From assembly GCF_030297595.1 (NCBI RefSeq), contig NZ_AP028138.1, positions 1,364,001-1,428,000 on the forward strand: DNA of 64,000 bases, written 5' to 3'. The translations under genes and the position numbers were made by a program. Below are positions 44,356 to 55,300 of this stretch, in pieces (the first letter of the stretch is position 1; every line of letters begins with the position of its first letter). Origin of the DNA: Polynucleobacter sp. HIN7. Its GTDB lineage: Bacteria > Pseudomonadota > Gammaproteobacteria > Burkholderiales > Burkholderiaceae. The notes under the pieces were generated by a model that was given only the letters and a program-made list of their open reading frames with translations, was not told where the DNA came from and ran no database searches.

Positions 44356-44530
44356 ATGAAGAAATATAAATCTCAAGCCACCTTGTTTTTAGAAAAACTC
44401 AAGTCTCAAAATCCCCATCTGGAACAAGCGCAGCGTGAAGGTCGTGCCCTATTGTGGGATAAGCCTGCACTGAGCCCCGAAGAGATTCGACGCAACCAAC
44501 TGGCTAAAGTCAAGCAACGCGCCTACGTAT

Positions 44531-44544
<14 letters not shown>
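44356..44544 (+). CDS. DUF3460 family small protein
   Basis: A 62-residue basic, soluble protein beginning MKKYKSQATLFLEKLK, with WDKPALSPEE in the middle. It is a conserved betaproteobacterial family with no known function. The gene overlaps the scpA start by 14 bp, and this arrangement with scpA is conserved in Burkholderiales. Translational coupling to scpA is likely. Confidence 0.85.
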
Positions 44545-46257
<1,713 letters not shown>

Positions 46258-46260
46258 GGT

Positions 46261-47196
46261 TTAAGCGTCAAAGAACTGGCCGACTTGAATACCGGCTGCA
46301 CTGGCACACTCAGAGCCAGAGACTTTGGAACCTTTTCCAACTTTGGCTTTCAGAACCTCGATCTGGCCGCCATGGCAGGCCACCTTAAACGAGTCTGAGC
46401 TAACCTCAACCACTTCGCCAGGCTTACCCTTAACCGATCCGAAGGTCGGGGTGACATGCTTGCGCACATCATAGATCTGAACCTTCTCACCATTAAGCGC
46501 AGTCCATGCACCTGGGGCTGGATTGCATGCCCGAATCAAGTTATAGATTTGGCTGACGTGATTTGACCAATGAATCCGAGCGGCGGCTTGGTCAAACCAC
46601 CCTTCATAATTTGCTTGCGACTCATCTTGCACAATCTCTTGATGCTTGCCGGCCGCTACGAGGTCAGCTGCTTCCAATAATGCCTTTACCCCCAATGGGA
46701 AGAGATGATTAAAGTACACCTGACCCAGGGTATCGTCTGGACCAATTGGCACTTCCTTTTGCAAAATGATTTCACCCTCATCTAAACCATCTGAGGGTCG
46801 AAAGATCGTTAATCCGGTTTTGGTTTCGCCCAAAGCAATCGACCAACCAATAGCGCTGGGACCACGGTATTTTGGCAACAGTGATGGGTGATACTGAATC
46901 GTGCCAAACCGAGGAATCTTCACTAAATCCTGGGGTACAAATTGCAATACATAGGCCATCACACAAATATCAGCCTTGCTATCGCGCATTGCATTGGCAG
47001 CCTCAGGCCCCTTGAGACTAGGGAACTGGAGCATATTGAGGCCCCGAGCCAAAGCGGTCTCTTTAAGGATCTCGGGCTTGGTGGCTTTCGGATTATCGGG
47101 TGGACAAAACACAGCCACCACCTCATCCCCACGCTCCAGAAAAGCCTCGAGTGCGGCCTTACCAAAATCTTGACTGCCAATCAGTGCAATGCGCAT
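46261..47196 (-). CDS. Formyltransferase-like protein of the oxalate module (10-formyl-THF hydrolase-domain type)
   Basis: A 311-residue protein with an N-terminal formyltransferase fold (IALIGSQDFGKAALEAF) and a C-terminal Fmt_C-like domain. The catalytic histidine is at 103 (QYHPSLLPKYRG) and the aspartate at 139 (DGLDEGEIILQKE). The DGLD...FPLGVKALLEAADLV...NYEGWF pattern resembles the hydrolase domain of 10-formyltetrahydrofolate dehydrogenase more than Fmt, and no dehydrogenase domain is attached. Its start overlaps the frc stop in TAATG. In this context it may handle the formyl unit made from oxalate, by moving it to or from folate; that is inference. Confidence 0.75.
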   Translation of the reverse strand: MRIALIGSQDFGKAALEAFLERGDEVVAVFCPPDNPKATKPEILKETALARGLNMLQFPSLKGPEAANAMRDSKADICVMAYVLQFVPQDLVKIPRFGTIQYHPSLLPKYRGPSAIGWSIALGETKTGLTIFRPSDGLDEGEIILQKEVPIGPDDTLGQVYFNHLFPLGVKALLEAADLVAAGKHQEIVQDESQANYEGWFDQAAARIHWSNHVSQIYNLIRACNPAPGAWTALNGEKVQIYDVRKHVTPTFGSVKGKPGEVVEVSSDSFKVACHGGQIEVLKAKVGKGSKVSGSECASAAGIQVGQFFDA

Positions 47197-48443
47197 TAGA
47201 TGACTTTCTTATGTCGTAAATCAATCAGATCATCGATATTAAAGCCAAGTTCTTGCAAGATCTCATCGGTGTGCTCGCCCAATAGAGGGGAACGAGTGAC
47301 CTCGGTGGGGCTATCCGATAGTTTGATCGGATTACCAACCGTCAAATACTTACCTCGAATGGGGTGATCAACTTCCACCACCGTACCCGTGGCACGTAAA
47401 GCAGGCTCTTCAGCAATCTCTTTCATCGAGAGAATTGGGCCACAGGGCACATCATATTGATTGAGAATATCCATCACCTCAAACTTGGTCTTGGTCATGG
47501 TCCACTTCTCAATCTCTGCAAAGATTCCCATCAGACGTGGTAAGCGCGCCATTGGCGACGCATAATTAGTATCGGTAATCCAATCCTCACGACCAATCAC
47601 TTTACAAATGGCTTCCCAGACAGCTGCTTGAACCACGATGTAGATATAGGAATTAGGATCAGCTTCCCAGCCTTTACACTTCAAAATCCAACCGGGCTGG
47701 CCGCCACCAGACGCATTGCCCGCGCGAGGCACTGCATCACCAAACTTACCATTGGGAAACTGTGGATACTCTTGCATCGTGCCGTTACGCTCCAAACGCT
47801 GTTGGTCACGGAGCTTGACGCGGCAAAGGTTGAGAACCGCATCTTGCATGGCAGCATCGACCTTTTGCCCCTTGCCAGAGTGGGTGCGATGATAAAGTGC
47901 GGTCACAATACCAAGCGCCAAGTGCAAACCAGTTCCACTATCACCAATCTGCGCACCCGTTACCATGGGTGGGCCATCATCAAAACCCGTGGTTGATGCA
48001 GAACCGCCCGCACATTGCGCAACGTTCTCATACACCTTGCAATCCTCATAAGGCCCTGGTCCAAATCCTTTAATCGACGCCATGATCATGCGAGGGTTGA
48101 GTTCTTGAATGCGCTGCCAGGTAAATCCCATGCGATCCAAAGCGCCTGGAGCGAAGTTCTCAACCAAGACATCACACTGCTTAATTAGACGCTCCAGAAT
48201 ATCCTTCCCTTCTGGTGTTTTGGTATTCACGGTAATCGAGCGCTTGTTGTGATTGAGCATCGTGAAATACAAGCTATCGGCATCAGGTATATCTTGGAGT
48301 TGATTGCGTGTTGCATCACCCTCACCCGAGCGCTCCACCTTAATGACATCCGCTCCAAACCAAGCGAGCAACTGGGTGCACGTCGGCCCAGATTGAACGT
48401 GCGTAAAGTCGAGGATCTTAATCCCCTCAAGTGCTTTAGCCAT
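47196..48443 (-). CDS. Formyl-CoA:oxalate CoA-transferase paralogue (distal copy)
   Basis: A 415-residue class III CoA-transferase. The catalytic aspartate is at 168 ([11 protein letters not shown]). The flexible glycine loop reads ASGGGQPGW (245-249), with serine replacing the first glycine of the GGGGQ found in the proximal copy. The two proteins are otherwise closely similar along their whole length. It is the fifth gene of the oxalate module, coupled to the formyltransferase by TAATG. It may move CoA between formate, oxalate or a different acid; specificity is not readable. Confidence 0.88.
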   Translation of the reverse strand: MAKALEGIKILDFTHVQSGPTCTQLLAWFGADVIKVERSGEGDATRNQLQDIPDADSLYFTMLNHNKRSITVNTKTPEGKDILERLIKQCDVLVENFAPGALDRMGFTWQRIQELNPRMIMASIKGFGPGPYEDCKVYENVAQCAGGSASTTGFDDGPPMVTGAQIGDSGTGLHLALGIVTALYHRTHSGKGQKVDAAMQDAVLNLCRVKLRDQQRLERNGTMQEYPQFPNGKFGDAVPRAGNASGGGQPGWILKCKGWEADPNSYIYIVVQAAVWEAICKVIGREDWITDTNYASPMARLPRLMGIFAEIEKWTMTKTKFEVMDILNQYDVPCGPILSMKEIAEEPALRATGTVVEVDHPIRGKYLTVGNPIKLSDSPTEVTRSPLLGEHTDEILQELGFNIDDLIDLRHKKVI

Positions 48444-48545
48444 AAAAAAGTCCTAAAAAGTATGAAAATATGATGAAAGCCATTTTACCAGTGCTGGTAT
48501 TAGCCAAAAATGGTGTTCGATGACCAATTTGAGTCAACACGCCAA

Positions 48546-48977
48546 TTAAGCCCCCGGCTTGGATTCCAGCTCGATCAGACGCTTTTTGAGTTCTTTTTCC
48601 TCCAAGAATCGTGCGGTCTCATCCCGAATCACCGCAACCACACCGTTAACCCGATGATGTTCATCATGAAGCATGGCGACCGTGAATGCGATCGACAGGG
48701 TATGCCCATCTTTATGAATAGCTGGCACTCGCAGGGTTTGCTTGCTGTACTTTGTGGTGCCTGTTTCCATCGAGTGGTGATAGCCTTCCCAATGACGCGC
48801 CCGAAATCGCTCCGGTGTAATGATGTCTAGATTTTGTCCCAAGGCCTCTGCCGCGGTGTATCCAAACATTTCTTCGGCAGCACGATTCCACAGGGTAATT
48901 TTGCCTGCTACATTGGACACCACGACAGCATCGCCAATCGCCTCAATCAGCTGATGAAGATCGACCTCATCCTCCAT
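48546..48977 (-). CDS. Free-standing PAS domain protein
   Basis: A 143-residue protein consisting of a single PAS S-box (about 10-125) and a short C-terminal helix (KELKKRLIELE); no kinase, GGDEF or DNA-binding domain follows. The start ATG at 48975-48977 is preceded by AAGGAGAG; a longer frame to 49031 would begin inside the upstream terminator. The segment PERFRARHWEGYHH contains a histidine at the place where FixL-type PAS domains bind heme, but that residue is also common in non-heme PAS domains. It lies between two frc genes, so it may sense a redox or metabolic signal of oxalate use. Confidence 0.8.
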   Translation of the reverse strand: MEDEVDLHQLIEAIGDAVVVSNVAGKITLWNRAAEEMFGYTAAEALGQNLDIITPERFRARHWEGYHHSMETGTTKYSKQTLRVPAIHKDGHTLSIAFTVAMLHDEHHRVNGVVAVIRDETARFLEEKELKKRLIELESKPGA

Positions 48978-48992
48978 GATCCGCTCTCCTTG

Positions 48993-49021
48993 AAAAACAA
49001 ATGGCGCCCGCAGGCGCCATT
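48993..49021 (-). terminator. Intrinsic terminator between proximal frc and the PAS gene
   Basis: On the minus strand the stem AATGGCGCC-TGCG-GGCGCCATT is followed by TGTTTTTC. It lies 18 bp after the proximal frc stop and just before the PAS ribosome-binding site, dividing the oxalate module into an upstream part (oxc-frc) and a downstream part fed by readthrough or its own promoter. Confidence 0.85.
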
Positions 49022-49039
49022 GCTTAATCACGAATACGA

Positions 49040-50290
49040 TTAGACTGCTTTTGCTGCATGCAACTGAGCAATTTGGTCTTTGCTGTAGCCAAGATCTGAG
49101 AGAACTTCATCGGTGTGCTCACCCAAAACTGGGGATGGCTTCACTTCAACTTTCAGTTCGGAGAACTTAATGGGGCTACCAATTGTCAGGTACTTGCCGC
49201 GTACTTTGTGATCCACTTCCACGATGGAACCGCTGGCACGCAAATCAGGTGACTCAGCAATCTCTTTCATCGAGAGTACGGGTGCGCATGGAATATCGTA
49301 CTTACGCAAGATATCAACCGCTTCGTACTTGGTCTTATCTTTGAGCCAATCTTCAATGGTTGCGAAGATGTCAAAAATCTTATCTTGACGAGCTTCTGCA
49401 GTCATATAGGCTGGATCGGTTGCCCACTCCGGCTTACCGAGAGCTTTGGTAATTGGTTCCCAAGCATGACCTTGAATCGTGAAATAGATGTAGGCATTTG
49501 GATCAGTTTCCCAGCCTTTGCACTTTAAGACCCAGCCAGGCTGTCCGCCACCACCGGCGTTACCGCCACGGGGCACGACATCAGTAAATTTGCCATGAGG
49601 ATACTGTGGGTACTCTTCGAGATAACCGACGCGATCCAAACGCTGCTGGTCACGCAACTTCACACGGCAGAGGTTCAATACGGCGTCTTGCATTGAGCAA
49701 GCCACTTTTTGACCTTTACCGGTCTTTTGACGATGCATGAGGGCAGTCAAAATACCAATCGCCAAGTGCATACCGGTATTGCTATCGCCCAATGCGGCAG
49801 CAGATACGGTGGGGGGGCCGTCCCAGAAACCAGTGGTCGATGCAGCACCGCCAGCACACTGAGCCACGTTCTCATACACTTTTAGATCCTCATAGGAGTG
49901 ACCGTCGGAGAAGCCTTTTACGGAAGCCAAGATCATCTTGGGGTTCAATTCCATAATGCGATCCCATGAGAAACCCATGCGATCTAAGGCACCAGGACCA
50001 AAGTTCTCAACCATCACATCAGAAACTTTAATCAACTTCTCGAGCACTTCTTTACCCTGAGGAGTTTTGGTATCCAAGGTTAAGGAACGCTTGTTACCGT
50101 TGAGCATCGTGAAATACAAGGCATCAGCATCCGGAATATCGCGCAACTGACTGCGGGTCACGTCGCCAGAGCCGGGACGCTCTACTTTAATGACGTCGGC
50201 ACCATAAAAGCCAAGCAATTGGGTGCAAGCAGGACCTGCTTGTACGTGGGTGAAATCGATAATCCGAATTCCGTCTAGTGGTTTACTCAT
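49040..50290 (-). CDS. frc: Formyl-CoA:oxalate CoA-transferase (proximal copy)
   Basis: A 416-residue class III CoA-transferase that exchanges CoA between formyl-CoA and oxalate. The catalytic aspartate is Asp169 ([11 protein letters not shown]), the same number as in Oxalobacter formigenes Frc, and the glycine loop is [10 protein letters not shown] (GGGGQ at 246-250). The start [17 protein letters not shown] is canonical. It follows oxc by 37 bp on the same strand, so the two are a single catalytic pair. Confidence 0.95.
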   Translation of the reverse strand: MSKPLDGIRIIDFTHVQAGPACTQLLGFYGADVIKVERPGSGDVTRSQLRDIPDADALYFTMLNGNKRSLTLDTKTPQGKEVLEKLIKVSDVMVENFGPGALDRMGFSWDRIMELNPKMILASVKGFSDGHSYEDLKVYENVAQCAGGAASTTGFWDGPPTVSAAALGDSNTGMHLAIGILTALMHRQKTGKGQKVACSMQDAVLNLCRVKLRDQQRLDRVGYLEEYPQYPHGKFTDVVPRGGNAGGGGQPGWVLKCKGWETDPNAYIYFTIQGHAWEPITKALGKPEWATDPAYMTAEARQDKIFDIFATIEDWLKDKTKYEAVDILRKYDIPCAPVLSMKEIAESPDLRASGSIVEVDHKVRGKYLTIGSPIKFSELKVEVKPSPVLGEHTDEVLSDLGYSKDQIAQLHAAKAV

Positions 50291-50327
50291 CTTGAATCTC
50301 CTTTGGACTCTTTATATCAATTAATGA

Positions 50328-52064
50328 TTACTTCTTAGTTGCAGTAGAAGCTGGGTTGAGGTTGGTTAAACGACCACTCTCAGTACCGGCAGTTTCATCG
50401 ATCACAGCATTGATGACGGTGGGCTTGCCAGAAGCTAATGACTTGTTCAATGCATCAGTCAACTCCTCAGGGGTGGTGACGTTATATCCGACTCCACCAA
50501 ACGCCTCCATCATGATGTCGTAACGGGCATTCTTCACAAACACGGTTGGCGCAACATCAGAGCCACCCGTGGGGTTCACATCAGTACCACGGTAAACGCC
50601 GTTATTGTTAAATACCACCGTGATGATTGGCAAGTTATAACGGCAGATGGTTTCGAGTTCCATGCCGCTAAATCCAAATGCGCTATCACCCTCGATCGCA
50701 ATGACCGGTAACTTACTTACCACTGCGGCGCCGATGGCGTAACCCATACCAATACCCATAATGCCCCAAGTTCCGGAGTCAAAACGCTTACGTGGCTTGT
50801 ACATATTGACGATGCTACGGGCATAGTCAAGCGTATTGGCACCTTCGTTCACGATATTGACTTCGGGATTGGCCTTCACCACTTCGCGAATTGCACGCAA
50901 TGCGCTGTGGAAGTTCATAGGCGATGGGTTCTTGGAGAGTGTCTCCTCCATCTTGGCAATGTTCTTCTCTTTTTTCTCGTTGATTGCATTAATCCATTCA
51001 GCGCTGGGCTTGGGAACGCTTGCAATTTGCTTCAAGATCTCAGTCACACACGAACCAACATCACCAATGACAGGTGCTGCGATCGGAACGTTACTATCGA
51101 TTTCGGTCGGTGCGATATCAATTTGAATAAATTTCTTCAAATGATTGCCCCAAGTTTTACCTTTACCATGAGCCAATAACCAATTTAAGCGGGCACCAAC
51201 TAACATCACCGCATCGGCTTCTGCCAACACAAATGAACGCGCTGCGGATGCGCACTGTGGGTGGTTATCGGGTAATAAACCCTTGGCCATGGACATTGGC
51301 AAATAAGGAATGCCTGATTTCTCAACCAAATCTTTGATCTCTTGGTCGGCTTGCGCATAAGCAGCGCCTTTACCCAACAAAATCAAGGGGCGCTTAGCAT
51401 TCTTCAATACATCGATAGCGCGCTTGATCGCGTCTGGAGCAGGAATCTGCTTCGGTGCTGCGTCAATCACGCGGAACAATGATTCTTGTCCCTTTTGAGC
51501 CGGAATACTTTGTCCCAATAACTGTGCAGGCAGGTCGAGATAAACGCCGCCTGGACGTCCAGAGACCGCAGCACGAATGGCGCGAGCGACACCAATGGCA
51601 ATATCTTCTGCCTTATTAATCCGGTAAGAAGCTTTCGCATAAGGCTTAGCAGCATTGAGCTGATCCATCTCTTCGTAATCACCCTGTTGCAAGTCCACAA
51701 TCTCACGCTCGCTCGATCCAGAAATCAAGATCATGGGGAAGCAGTTGGTAGTTGCATTAGCAAGGGCAGTCAGACCATTTAAGAATCCGGGGGCCGACAC
51801 CGTTAAGCAGATGCCAGGCTTTTGGGTCATATAACCAGCAATCGCTGCAGCATTACCAGCATGCTGTTCGTGACGGAAGCCAATGAAGCGCATTCCTTCC
51901 GCCTGGGCCAAACGTGCTAAATCGGTAATTGGAATACCAACGAGTCCAAAAATGGTATCGATATCGTTGGCCTTTAAGGCATCGATCACTAAATGGAAAC
52001 CGTCGGTTAATGGGGTATCTTCTGCAGCAGCATTGGCAGAATGCTCTTTCGTCGCTGTCAACAT
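50328..52064 (-). CDS. oxc: Oxalyl-CoA decarboxylase
   Basis: A 578-residue ThDP enzyme that converts oxalyl-CoA to formyl-CoA and CO2. The ThDP-activating glutamate is Glu66 (GFRHEQHAG); [32 protein letters not shown] (a close match to the O. formigenes enzyme) and the C-terminal ThDP block [15 protein letters not shown] (here IEGDSAFGF) are present. I chose the ATG at 52062-52064 after GGAGAGAG; a second in-frame ATG at 52112 with GGAGAC upstream is possible and would add 16 residues. It heads the catalytic part of the module. Confidence 0.95.
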   Translation of the reverse strand: MLTATKEHSANAAAEDTPLTDGFHLVIDALKANDIDTIFGLVGIPITDLARLAQAEGMRFIGFRHEQHAGNAAAIAGYMTQKPGICLTVSAPGFLNGLTALANATTNCFPMILISGSSEREIVDLQQGDYEEMDQLNAAKPYAKASYRINKAEDIAIGVARAIRAAVSGRPGGVYLDLPAQLLGQSIPAQKGQESLFRVIDAAPKQIPAPDAIKRAIDVLKNAKRPLILLGKGAAYAQADQEIKDLVEKSGIPYLPMSMAKGLLPDNHPQCASAARSFVLAEADAVMLVGARLNWLLAHGKGKTWGNHLKKFIQIDIAPTEIDSNVPIAAPVIGDVGSCVTEILKQIASVPKPSAEWINAINEKKEKNIAKMEETLSKNPSPMNFHSALRAIREVVKANPEVNIVNEGANTLDYARSIVNMYKPRKRFDSGTWGIMGIGMGYAIGAAVVSKLPVIAIEGDSAFGFSGMELETICRYNLPIITVVFNNNGVYRGTDVNPTGGSDVAPTVFVKNARYDIMMEAFGGVGYNVTTPEELTDALNKSLASGKPTVINAVIDETAGTESGRLTNLNPASTATKK

Positions 52065-52248
52065 AACGTTGTCTCTCTCCGTGGGATTGGTTGTCTTCAG
52101 CATTGCCTCCATAAAAGAGTCTCCGCTGAACTGAAACGAATCTTAGGACTCATAGATAGCTTCAGCATTGACTTTCGTCAATTTCCCCTAAAATCCAATA
52201 AAAACCTAGGGTTAGAGCCTACTCAATCCCCTAAAAAACCCTTTTATT

Positions 52249-52866
52249 TTATATAAATAGCTCTTTGTGTTTACTCTTTAAACGGCTTAGAGTTTCGGGC
52301 GAAAGATTGAGATAGGCGGCTAATTCTTTCTTGGGCAAAACATCGAACAAGTTTTCATATTTCCGCAAAAATCGCTCGACTCGGCCCGGGGCATCGAGCA
52401 TGTGCAGGGTAATGGTGTGCGCCATGATTTCACTCATGAGACGCATTACCTCAAACTCGAAACTTTCTTTCAGTTTTGGATGATTCTCTAGAAACTCAGC
52501 CCACTTTTTAAGCGGCATCCTCGCCACCCTTGCCTTGGTAACCGAAGCGATGCTGTATGGAGCGGCGCGCTGTAAGCGCCAAGCGGCGTAGCTGGTTTCA
52601 ATATCTTTCTCAATGGCAAAACGCAAGATCATTTCTTTTGCATCGGCACTCGACACAATGCGCTTCAAGATTCCATCGAGAACAAAATACTGCTCCATTT
52701 GATAGTTACCTTGGCGCAATAAGATCTCGGATTTCTTCAGATCCGAGATCTCAAGAGAGCTCTCTAATTCAGCCATGCTGCCCGGGTCTAGATTACGCAG
52801 GACAATGTTTTGGCTTAGCTGCAAGCGAATTAGGTTTTTCTCTGGATGTCTGTCTAGTATGGTCAT
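52249..52866 (-). CDS. Crp/Fnr-family transcriptional regulator
   Basis: A 205-residue regulator with a cyclic-nucleotide-type sensor domain (about 18-135, including ILLRQGN and a YFVLDGILKR strand), a long dimer helix and a C-terminal winged helix (PKKELAAYLNLSPETLSRL). It contains no cysteine, so it cannot carry an FNR-type Fe-S cluster. It lies upstream of oxc in the same direction, with 184 bp between them, and is the obvious candidate regulator of the oxalate module. The effector is unknown. Confidence 0.88.
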   Translation of the reverse strand: MTILDRHPEKNLIRLQLSQNIVLRNLDPGSMAELESSLEISDLKKSEILLRQGNYQMEQYFVLDGILKRIVSSADAKEMILRFAIEKDIETSYAAWRLQRAAPYSIASVTKARVARMPLKKWAEFLENHPKLKESFEFEVMRLMSEIMAHTITLHMLDAPGRVERFLRKYENLFDVLPKKELAAYLNLSPETLSRLKSKHKELFI

Positions 52867-53271
52867 TGAAATATGTGCTTGAACCTCTCATTGTAAGCCT
52901 TTCAACATCACATATTCGGGTTATTCCTAGTCGCAGATAGGGTAATATAGGGCTGTCGTGGTGCCCAAATGCTTGCATTTGGGTTAAACGGGAAACACTA
53001 CCCAAACGTGTGCTGCCCCCGCAACGGTAAGTGAATGCGCTAGTCATTTAGCGCTATGGTTTGATAAGCCACTGTGTGTCAATACATGGGAAGGCCAAAT
53101 CTAAAGTTCACCAGCCCGGATACCGGCCAAGACAGGTGGAATTTCGCGGACGGGGATCTTCGCGCGCCAATATAGGGTCCTCGCACACCCTCATTGACGC
53201 TCATCCCTATTCCGAATTCTGTATCGCCCGCTAACGGGGAGGTTGGCAGGCATTACAACTTGGGATTCATC
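52867..53271 (+). other. Intergenic region carrying the cobalamin leader
   Basis: This 405-bp gap separates the leftward regulator from the rightward btuB-like gene. It holds the regulator's promoter at its left end, the cobalamin aptamer in the middle (listed separately), and about 130 bp of expression platform on the right. TAATAT at 52943-52948 could be the -10 of the leader transcript. No further gene is seen. Confidence 0.6.
52955..53140 (+). ncRNA. Cobalamin (AdoCbl-type) riboswitch
   Basis: The leader shows the conserved B12 elements in order: an opening GGTGCCC...GGGTTAAACGGGAAAC region, the core TGCCCCCGCAACGGTAAG, variable peripheral stems, and the B12 box AGCCCGGATACCGGCC followed by AAGACA. 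It lies directly upstream of a TonB-dependent receptor and a BtuM-like gene, the expected targets. Cobalamin binding should repress both. The aptamer edges are approximate. Confidence 0.95.
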
Positions 53272-55248
53272 ATGCAACCTTGCCGTAACTCTTTCGGAGC
53301 CAAGAACCGTTGGCGCCTATCTGCACTCACCCTCGCCTCAACCCTTGTTTTCAGTAACCCAACTACATTTGCTCAAAGCAGCAGTGTCTCGGTCAGTACA
53401 GCCAATAATCCAATGGATCCGGTAATTGTCACTGCAACTCGTACCCCCACGCGTGCCAATGACGTTCTAGCTGACTACGTCTACATCGGCCCCGAAGAAA
53501 TTGCTGATGCGGGGCAAACAAGTCTAGTGGAGCTATTACAGCGACAAAGGGGGGTGGAGATTTCTACTATTGGCGGCCCGGGGTCAGCAGCAAGCGTGTT
53601 CTTGCGGGGATCAAACTCCAATCAAGCTCTTTTATTAGTCGATGGCGTTCGCAGTCAAGCTGCGGGAACGGGTGGATTTTCTTTACAAGCAATTCCACTT
53701 GGCATTATTGATCGAATCGAAATCATTTTTGGGCCGCAGAGTAGCTTGTATGGCTCTGACGCTATTGGTGGCGTCATTCAGATATTCACCAAAAAGGGAA
53801 CAGGGCCTTTTCAAGCGAACGCTTCAACGGGATATGGCAGTTATGGCACGAGTATTACGGATGCAAGCCTCTACGGTTCCTTTGGGGATACCAAGACAAC
53901 TAGCTATGCCCTCAGTGGATCCCAAGAGATTTCTACTGGATTTACTTCAGTTGCAGCAAATAACGTTTGCAATCCCAATACTCAATCAAGGGCGACTCTG
54001 AACAGGAATTTTTGTGGCAATGGCCTAGATATGAATCGAACCGGCTATACAAAGAGTGGTGGCGCTGGTCGTATTGCCCAGGAATGGGATCGTGGTCAAG
54101 AGTTTGGATTTCAGTTTTTGGCTTCGCGACTCGACAATCAATATCCCGTTGCTAATTTTTATGGTGGCGGTATAGGAAGCCAAATTAGTAATTTGGGGAT
54201 CTTTTCTTTGTTTTCGAATAATCAAATCAACAAAGACTGGAAAAGCATGCTTCAAATCTCCCAATCAAATGATTACTCACAAAACCTCTATAGCTCCGGG
54301 AATCCTGTTTATAAAACAAAGCAGATGATTTATTCCTGGCAGAACGATATCAAAATTGGCAGCGATTTGTTGCAACTCGTTGCCGAGCGAAAAACTTTAA
54401 ACGGGTATTCGAATGATGGTGGAATTGTCAGTCAAAACCAAAATACCAATACCGTGGCAGGTTCTTATCAACTTAAGCGCGGATCTCACTTAGCAAACCT
54501 CGCGCTTCGCAATGACAGTATTACCGGATATGGGCCACAAACAACCGGTAGCGCATCGTATGGCTATTTTTTCTCTAAACAAATTCGAGGCAATATTAAT
54601 TACGGCACCGGCTTTAAGGCGCCCTCGTTTAATGATTTGTATTTTCCAGATTACGGCAATACAAATTTGCAAGCGGAAAAGAGTAAAAATACCGAGATTG
54701 GTCTGCACTATGAATCTAGCAAATTAGATCTACATTTAATTGGATTTAATAGCACCATCACCAACCTCATTCAGTACACCACCACGGCTCCCCCGTGTAC
54801 GATTGCACAACTCAATGGTCCAAACTATGGTTGTGCTGGAAACGCTGGCGTTGCAAAAATCTCTGGTGTATCGGTTGGCGGCATTGCAAAGTTATCAAGT
54901 CTTCGCTTAAAGGCGTCCTATGATCAGCAAAATCCAATTGATCAGACTACTGGGTTTTTGCTAGCAAAACGTGCTCGTCAATTCGGAAACCTTGGCGCCG
55001 AGTACCGCTATCGGAAAGTGAATATGGGTGCCGAAGGAACTTTCCAAGGTGGTCGCTATAACTCTGGTAACTCCGGTTATATGGGCGGCTATGCGATCTT
55101 CAACTTGTATGGCAATTACGAGTTTGCCAAAGATTGGTCGATCTTTGGTCGTTGGAACAATATCTTCAATAAGGATTACCAGCTGTCCTATGGATTTAAT
55201 ACCCCGGGATCGAACCTTTTTGTCGGGGTTCGGTACGCCATGAAATAA
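53272..55248 (+). CDS. btuB: TonB-dependent outer-membrane cobalamin receptor (BtuB-like)
   Basis: A 658-residue outer-membrane transporter. I start at the ATG at 53272, which opens a signal peptide ending near TTFAQS; a start 78 bp upstream would add an uncharacteristic leader. The TonB box region (DPVIVTATRTPT) precedes the plug domain (SLVELLQRQRGVEI, FLRGSNSNQALLLVDGVR, IDRIEIIFGPQSSLYGSDAIGG). A beta-barrel follows and ends FVGVRYAMK with the aromatic-proximal C-terminus usual for barrels. The cobalamin riboswitch in its leader identifies the ligand. Confidence 0.93.
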   Translation: MQPCRNSFGAKNRWRLSALTLASTLVFSNPTTFAQSSSVSVSTANNPMDPVIVTATRTPTRANDVLADYVYIGPEEIADAGQTSLVELLQRQRGVEISTIGGPGSAASVFLRGSNSNQALLLVDGVRSQAAGTGGFSLQAIPLGIIDRIEIIFGPQSSLYGSDAIGGVIQIFTKKGTGPFQANASTGYGSYGTSITDASLYGSFGDTKTTSYALSGSQEISTGFTSVAANNVCNPNTQSRATLNRNFCGNGLDMNRTGYTKSGGAGRIAQEWDRGQEFGFQFLASRLDNQYPVANFYGGGIGSQISNLGIFSLFSNNQINKDWKSMLQISQSNDYSQNLYSSGNPVYKTKQMIYSWQNDIKIGSDLLQLVAERKTLNGYSNDGGIVSQNQNTNTVAGSYQLKRGSHLANLALRNDSITGYGPQTTGSASYGYFFSKQIRGNINYGTGFKAPSFNDLYFPDYGNTNLQAEKSKNTEIGLHYESSKLDLHLIGFNSTITNLIQYTTTAPPCTIAQLNGPNYGCAGNAGVAKISGVSVGGIAKLSSLRLKASYDQQNPIDQTTGFLLAKRARQFGNLGAEYRYRKVNMGAEGTFQGGRYNSGNSGYMGGYAIFNLYGNYEFAKDWSIFGRWNNIFNKDYQLSYGFNTPGSNLFVGVRYAMK

Positions 55249-55300
55249 AGGATTTTTGCTAATTTAGGTCTAAAATAGGCTCATTACTCAAGGAGGAAAC

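Noticed and set aside
52195..52245. AACCTAGGGTT near-palindrome as a Crp-type site upstream of oxc
   Set aside because: It does not match the spaced TGTGA/TCACA-type half sites; a regulator site probably exists here but cannot be defined from one sequence.
53194..53271. Upstream in-frame start for the BtuB-like receptor
   Set aside because: It would put 26 polar residues before a good signal peptide, and it lies in the riboswitch expression platform.
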